Assembly: GCF_018986435.1 (NCBI RefSeq)
Contig: NZ_JAHMIN010000011.1
Span: 52,654 to 116,653, forward strand
DNA from: Hahella sp. HN01
GTDB taxonomy: Bacteria; Pseudomonadota; Gammaproteobacteria; Pseudomonadales; Oleiphilaceae
DNA: 64,000 nucleotides
Direction: 5' to 3'
Shown piece by piece: positions 61,321 through 64,000 of this stretch (position 1 is the stretch's first letter; each line of letters opens with the position of its first letter). The notes beneath the pieces are model-generated. The model ran no database searches, was not told the origin of the DNA, and worked only from the letters and a program-made list of their open reading frames with translations. Both the position numbers and the translations under genes were made by a program.

Positions 61321-63165
61321 ATGAATCGAAGAGATTTCATCAAGACAGCCGGAGCCGTCTCACTACTGCCTAATGCGGCGCTGGCGTACTATCCCTCTTT
61401 GCCGGAGTCCTCATTTCCGACTTCGATTATGCAAGGAGATCTGACCCCATCCGAGGGGGTGCTGGACATCATCGCCGGCGCCCTGCCTGGCGACATACAT
61501 GGCCATGTGTTTATGGCGGAAGGAATTCCGCTGGAGCGCAATCAGCTGACGCCCACGGGCAAAGGCGCCCTCACCCGCCTCGACTTCGGCCCCAATGAGA
61601 CAGCCTTCAAACGCAAAATGATCGAAACCCATTCGTCTATCATGCAGGAGCATGTCAGCGGGTTATTCGACAAATTTTATTTACTGGGAGGCACTGTCTA
61701 CTACAGCCCTAATCTGGGCTTCATGAACTACTGCAACACCGCGCCGAATTATATGGGAGATAACCGCTTCGCGCTGAGTTACGAGGGCGGCCCTCCCTAT
61801 GAGTTTGACGCCGTGAGTCTGGACTTGATTACGCCTGTCGGCAATCCCGGCGAGTGGCGCACCAGCCTTCCGCCCATCGCAGACGCTCTGACCCCAGATA
61901 AGTGGCTATTCCCTCAAGTGCGCACCACGGGGCATCCGTTCTTTGATCTGGAGCGCGGCGAATGCTTCACCATCAATTACGGCGGCGTCATCGGCGAGCT
62001 GGGAACTTCCGACGGTTATCTGCGCCTGATCAGGTGGAATCTGCAGGGGGCGCTGGAGGCCTGGAACGTGGTCAGTCGTCAGGGCGCCAACGCTTATTTG
62101 ACCGCCACCGCCCACTCCCTTGGCGTCACACGCAACCATATTCTCATCTTCGAAACCGCGGCCAGGGTGGAAGCCACCCGCATCATGGGAACCCGCATCG
62201 TCATTCCGCAGAAGCACCGTACTCCCGTGTGGATCATCCGCAAAGCGGATCTGACCAGCGGCGCGGAGCAGGTCGTTGCGGACTATATCGAGCTAGACTT
62301 CGATACCTCCGACATCATGTGCAACTACGACGACTACGATGGTGAAGTCACCCTATACGGACAGTATCTGGGAGCGATGGATAAGTCCGAACAGCAGTTT
62401 TACCTTGAGTTGCTGCACTTCGGCGGCTGGGTTCCTTCCGAGGTAGCCGGGTATCCCACAGCGCCGGTGGATGTCGGCGGACTGGTGCAGGCGCGCATTA
62501 AAGTCAGCGCTGATTCCGCCTGGGAGATCAAAGAAGATTTCCGCCTTATCCGCGATGAATATCTGTTGTGGGACATGAACGACCCGGCCTATCGGGGGCA
62601 TTTCCAGTTCCCAGAAACCTTTGACCATATTTACTGGGCCGCCATCGGTTATCGCCCCGAACACCTGGTCAAACGGGTGGCGGACGCCTATCGCAAATAT
62701 CCCAACCGTCTCTTCAATAACGACAACCTGCCGCAAACCGCCATTCCTTCGGCGCTGGTGCATATGGATTGCCGCAACATGCTCATTGCGGACGCCTATC
62801 AGTTCCCCGAAGACTGCGTTATGCGCACGCCGCAGTTTATGTCGCGGCCAGGCTCTCTGGCTCAGGATGACGGCTATATCTTCACCGCCGTCGTTCGCAA
62901 ACACCCCAGCGGCCCTCAGTCCAACGGCAAAGAGTTCTGGCTGTTCGACGCGCGCAATTTGGCGCAGGGACCGGTGTGCATACTCGGACACCAGAATCTG
63001 AACTTCGCCACGACCAACCACGCCCTATGGCGGCCGGAAATCGGGCAGCGCCCGGCTGACGCCTACAAAGCCGATTACGCCGACTTTTTCCGCGAAAAAA
63101 TGCCATGTCACTCACAACAAGTCAGGGAGGTCTTAGAAACCTACATTCTTCCGAGATTCAGCTAG
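61321..63165 (+). CDS. Tat-exported carotenoid-oxygenase-family protein
   Basis: The 614-residue protein starts with a twin-arginine signal (NRRDFIKTAG, then a hydrophobic stretch to about residue 22). The rest follows the seven-bladed propeller of carotenoid cleavage oxygenases, which break double bonds of carotenoids, stilbenes or related compounds with Fe(II). Possible iron ligands include H205 (TTGHPFFD), H265/H273 (TAHSLGVTRNHIL) and a C-terminal His (ATTNHALW). At the usual third-ligand place (HxNAYE-like, residues 333-340) the sequence reads MCNYDDYDGE, with Met where His is expected. AGGGAAAG precedes the ATG. It is followed by an FAD-linked oxidase gene. Confidence 0.85.
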   Translation: MNRRDFIKTAGAVSLLPNAALAYYPSLPESSFPTSIMQGDLTPSEGVLDIIAGALPGDIHGHVFMAEGIPLERNQLTPTGKGALTRLDFGPNETAFKRKMIETHSSIMQEHVSGLFDKFYLLGGTVYYSPNLGFMNYCNTAPNYMGDNRFALSYEGGPPYEFDAVSLDLITPVGNPGEWRTSLPPIADALTPDKWLFPQVRTTGHPFFDLERGECFTINYGGVIGELGTSDGYLRLIRWNLQGALEAWNVVSRQGANAYLTATAHSLGVTRNHILIFETAARVEATRIMGTRIVIPQKHRTPVWIIRKADLTSGAEQVVADYIELDFDTSDIMCNYDDYDGEVTLYGQYLGAMDKSEQQFYLELLHFGGWVPSEVAGYPTAPVDVGGLVQARIKVSADSAWEIKEDFRLIRDEYLLWDMNDPAYRGHFQFPETFDHIYWAAIGYRPEHLVKRVADAYRKYPNRLFNNDNLPQTAIPSALVHMDCRNMLIADAYQFPEDCVMRTPQFMSRPGSLAQDDGYIFTAVVRKHPSGPQSNGKEFWLFDARNLAQGPVCILGHQNLNFATTNHALWRPEIGQRPADAYKADYADFFREKMPCHSQQVREVLETYILPRFS

Positions 63166-63238
63166 ACGCATATCAGGCAGTTCATGAATGCGCTGGTTCG
63201 GCCCACAAAAAATAAGCATAAGTTTTTGGAGAACGAAC

Positions 63239-64000
63239 ATGACGCGTATAAAAACCAGTCTTTTATTGCTGATCCTAATTCTTGTTTCCGGCTTTTCCGT
63301 ATCCTTGTACTCCCGCAATCAGGAGTCCGAAAAACTACAGAACTACCAAGGCACCTATGAGTGCTCGCCTGGGGCCATTTATGACCCCGCATCTATAGAA
63401 GAAGTACAGGACATCGTCCGCAACGCGCTGGCCGAAGGCCACACTGTAATGACCGGCAACCGCAAGTTCGCCAGTCAAATTGACGCCGCCTGCACGCAGG
63501 ACGGCGAGGTCCAGATCACCTTGAAAAACATGGACAAGGTCGTCTCCTTCGACGCCAGTTCCAAAACCGTCACCGTACAGGCGGGCATGCGCTTCAATGA
63601 CTTGAACGAATTTCTGCGCAGCCAGGAGTTGGCGGTGAATATGGTGACGGAACTCGGCACGTTCACTATCGGCGGCATGCTCGGCAGCGGCACCCATGGG
63701 TCCACCCTGGCCAAGCCCAGCAATATGATCGCCGATTATGTCACGGAGCTGAAAATCGTCGACGGACTTGGCGATGTGCGCACGCTCACAGGCGAACAAC
63801 TTAACGCCGCCCGGGTGAATCTTGGCGTTCTGGGCGTGGTGGTGGAAGTGACCATCCAACTGGAAGACGCCTTTAAAGTCGCCGCCAGCGTGCAAGGCTT
63901 TCGCTTCGACGACAAGCTGGAAGACGTTATCCTCAATATCGCCCGCAGCAACTATTCCGCTAATATCGCCTGGTTCCCCGGCCTCGGCAGATACACTGTC
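63239..64000 (+). CDS. FAD-linked oxidase (gulonolactone/arabinonolactone oxidase-like), N-terminal part
   Basis: The first 254 residues are visible before the window ends. A signal peptide or anchor (about 5-25) is followed by a PCMH-type FAD domain: EEVQDIVRNALAEGHTVMTG, VQAGMRFNDLNEFLRSQEL, and GGMLGSGTHGSTLAKPSN. Family members oxidise sugar lactones, sterols or carbohydrate-like compounds. GGAG lies six to seven bases before the ATG at 63239, and the gene follows the carotenoid-oxygenase gene by 73 bases, so the two are probably cotranscribed and act on one pathway in the periplasm. Confidence 0.82.
   Translation, partial: MTRIKTSLLLLILILVSGFSVSLYSRNQESEKLQNYQGTYECSPGAIYDPASIEEVQDIVRNALAEGHTVMTGNRKFASQIDAACTQDGEVQITLKNMDKVVSFDASSKTVTVQAGMRFNDLNEFLRSQELAVNMVTELGTFTIGGMLGSGTHGSTLAKPSNMIADYVTELKIVDGLGDVRTLTGEQLNAARVNLGVLGVVVEVTIQLEDAFKVAASVQGFRFDDKLEDVILNIARSNYSANIAWFPGLGRYTV

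Overview
The window is a chromosomal stretch of a free-living, probably marine gammaproteobacterium. GC content is moderately high, and the genes include YajQ, GGDEF proteins, chemoreceptors, SulP, Gld-type ABC and PEP-CTERM proteins. The overall style, including a type III secretion chaperone/effector pair, resembles Hahella and its relatives; that assignment is an inference from gene content, not a database result. I see no phage, complete insertion sequence, rRNA operon or CRISPR array.

Layout. 1-2.5 kb: an AmpG-like permease cut by the window edge, yajQ, and a receiver protein with a catalytically degenerate GGDEF domain that keeps its inhibitory site. 2.8-9.1 kb: a minus-strand three-gene operon (alkylglycerone-phosphate-synthase-like flavoprotein, GlpD-like dehydrogenase, FGGY kinase), with a divergent AraC regulator. 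9.1-12.1 kb: an XRE regulator divergent from a secreted SMP-30-like beta-propeller, then a CesT-type chaperone coupled to a candidate effector. 12.1-15.7 kb: a CaiB/BaiF CoA-transferase or racemase, a second AraC regulator and a DUF484-GGDEF cyclase. 15.9-19.9 kb: two initiator tRNA genes inside a duplicated block containing decayed tRNA 3' tails, followed by lower-GC genes of unknown origin (a hypothetical protein, another hypothetical protein, a methyltransferase) and a long gene-poor stretch.

20-27 kb: a likely cyclic-nucleotide and envelope module, consisting of a Crp/Fnr regulator, a divergent CHASE2 class III cyclase, a 1129-residue FecR-TPR-beta-barrel protein and a small lipoprotein. 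27-34 kb: a UraA-type permease, a METTL25-like methyltransferase, a PEP-CTERM protein, a TIGR02647 protein, an Ada-like AlkA glycosylase with ogt, and a DMT exporter. 35.3-38.5 kb: an arsenic operon, arsR-arsI-gapdh-arsJ, with a readable promoter carrying two dyad operators. 38.5-43 kb: two divergent chemoreceptors and a MITE-like structured repeat. 43-46 kb: a DUF6713 protein, an RluA-family pseudouridine synthase and a SulP transporter. 46.4-51.4 kb: a Gld-type ABC system (ATPase, fused GldF-GldG, DUF4340).

51.4-58.2 kb: a choice-of-anchor-A PEP-CTERM protein, a MASE1-CHASE-PAS histidine kinase, a two-TM protein of unknown function, an R2K-type ATP-grasp protein and a site-2-protease-like membrane protein that has lost its HExxH. 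58.3-60.5 kb: a Ser/Thr kinase-PEGA-FGE protein. 61.3-64 kb: a Tat-exported carotenoid-oxygenase-like protein and an FAD-linked oxidase cut by the window edge.

The strongest leads for undescribed biology are the cyclase/FecR-TPR-barrel module, the chaperone/effector pair, the pseudo-S2P next to the kinase-FGE gene, the duplicated tRNA locus, and the AGPS-GlpD-FGGY operon.
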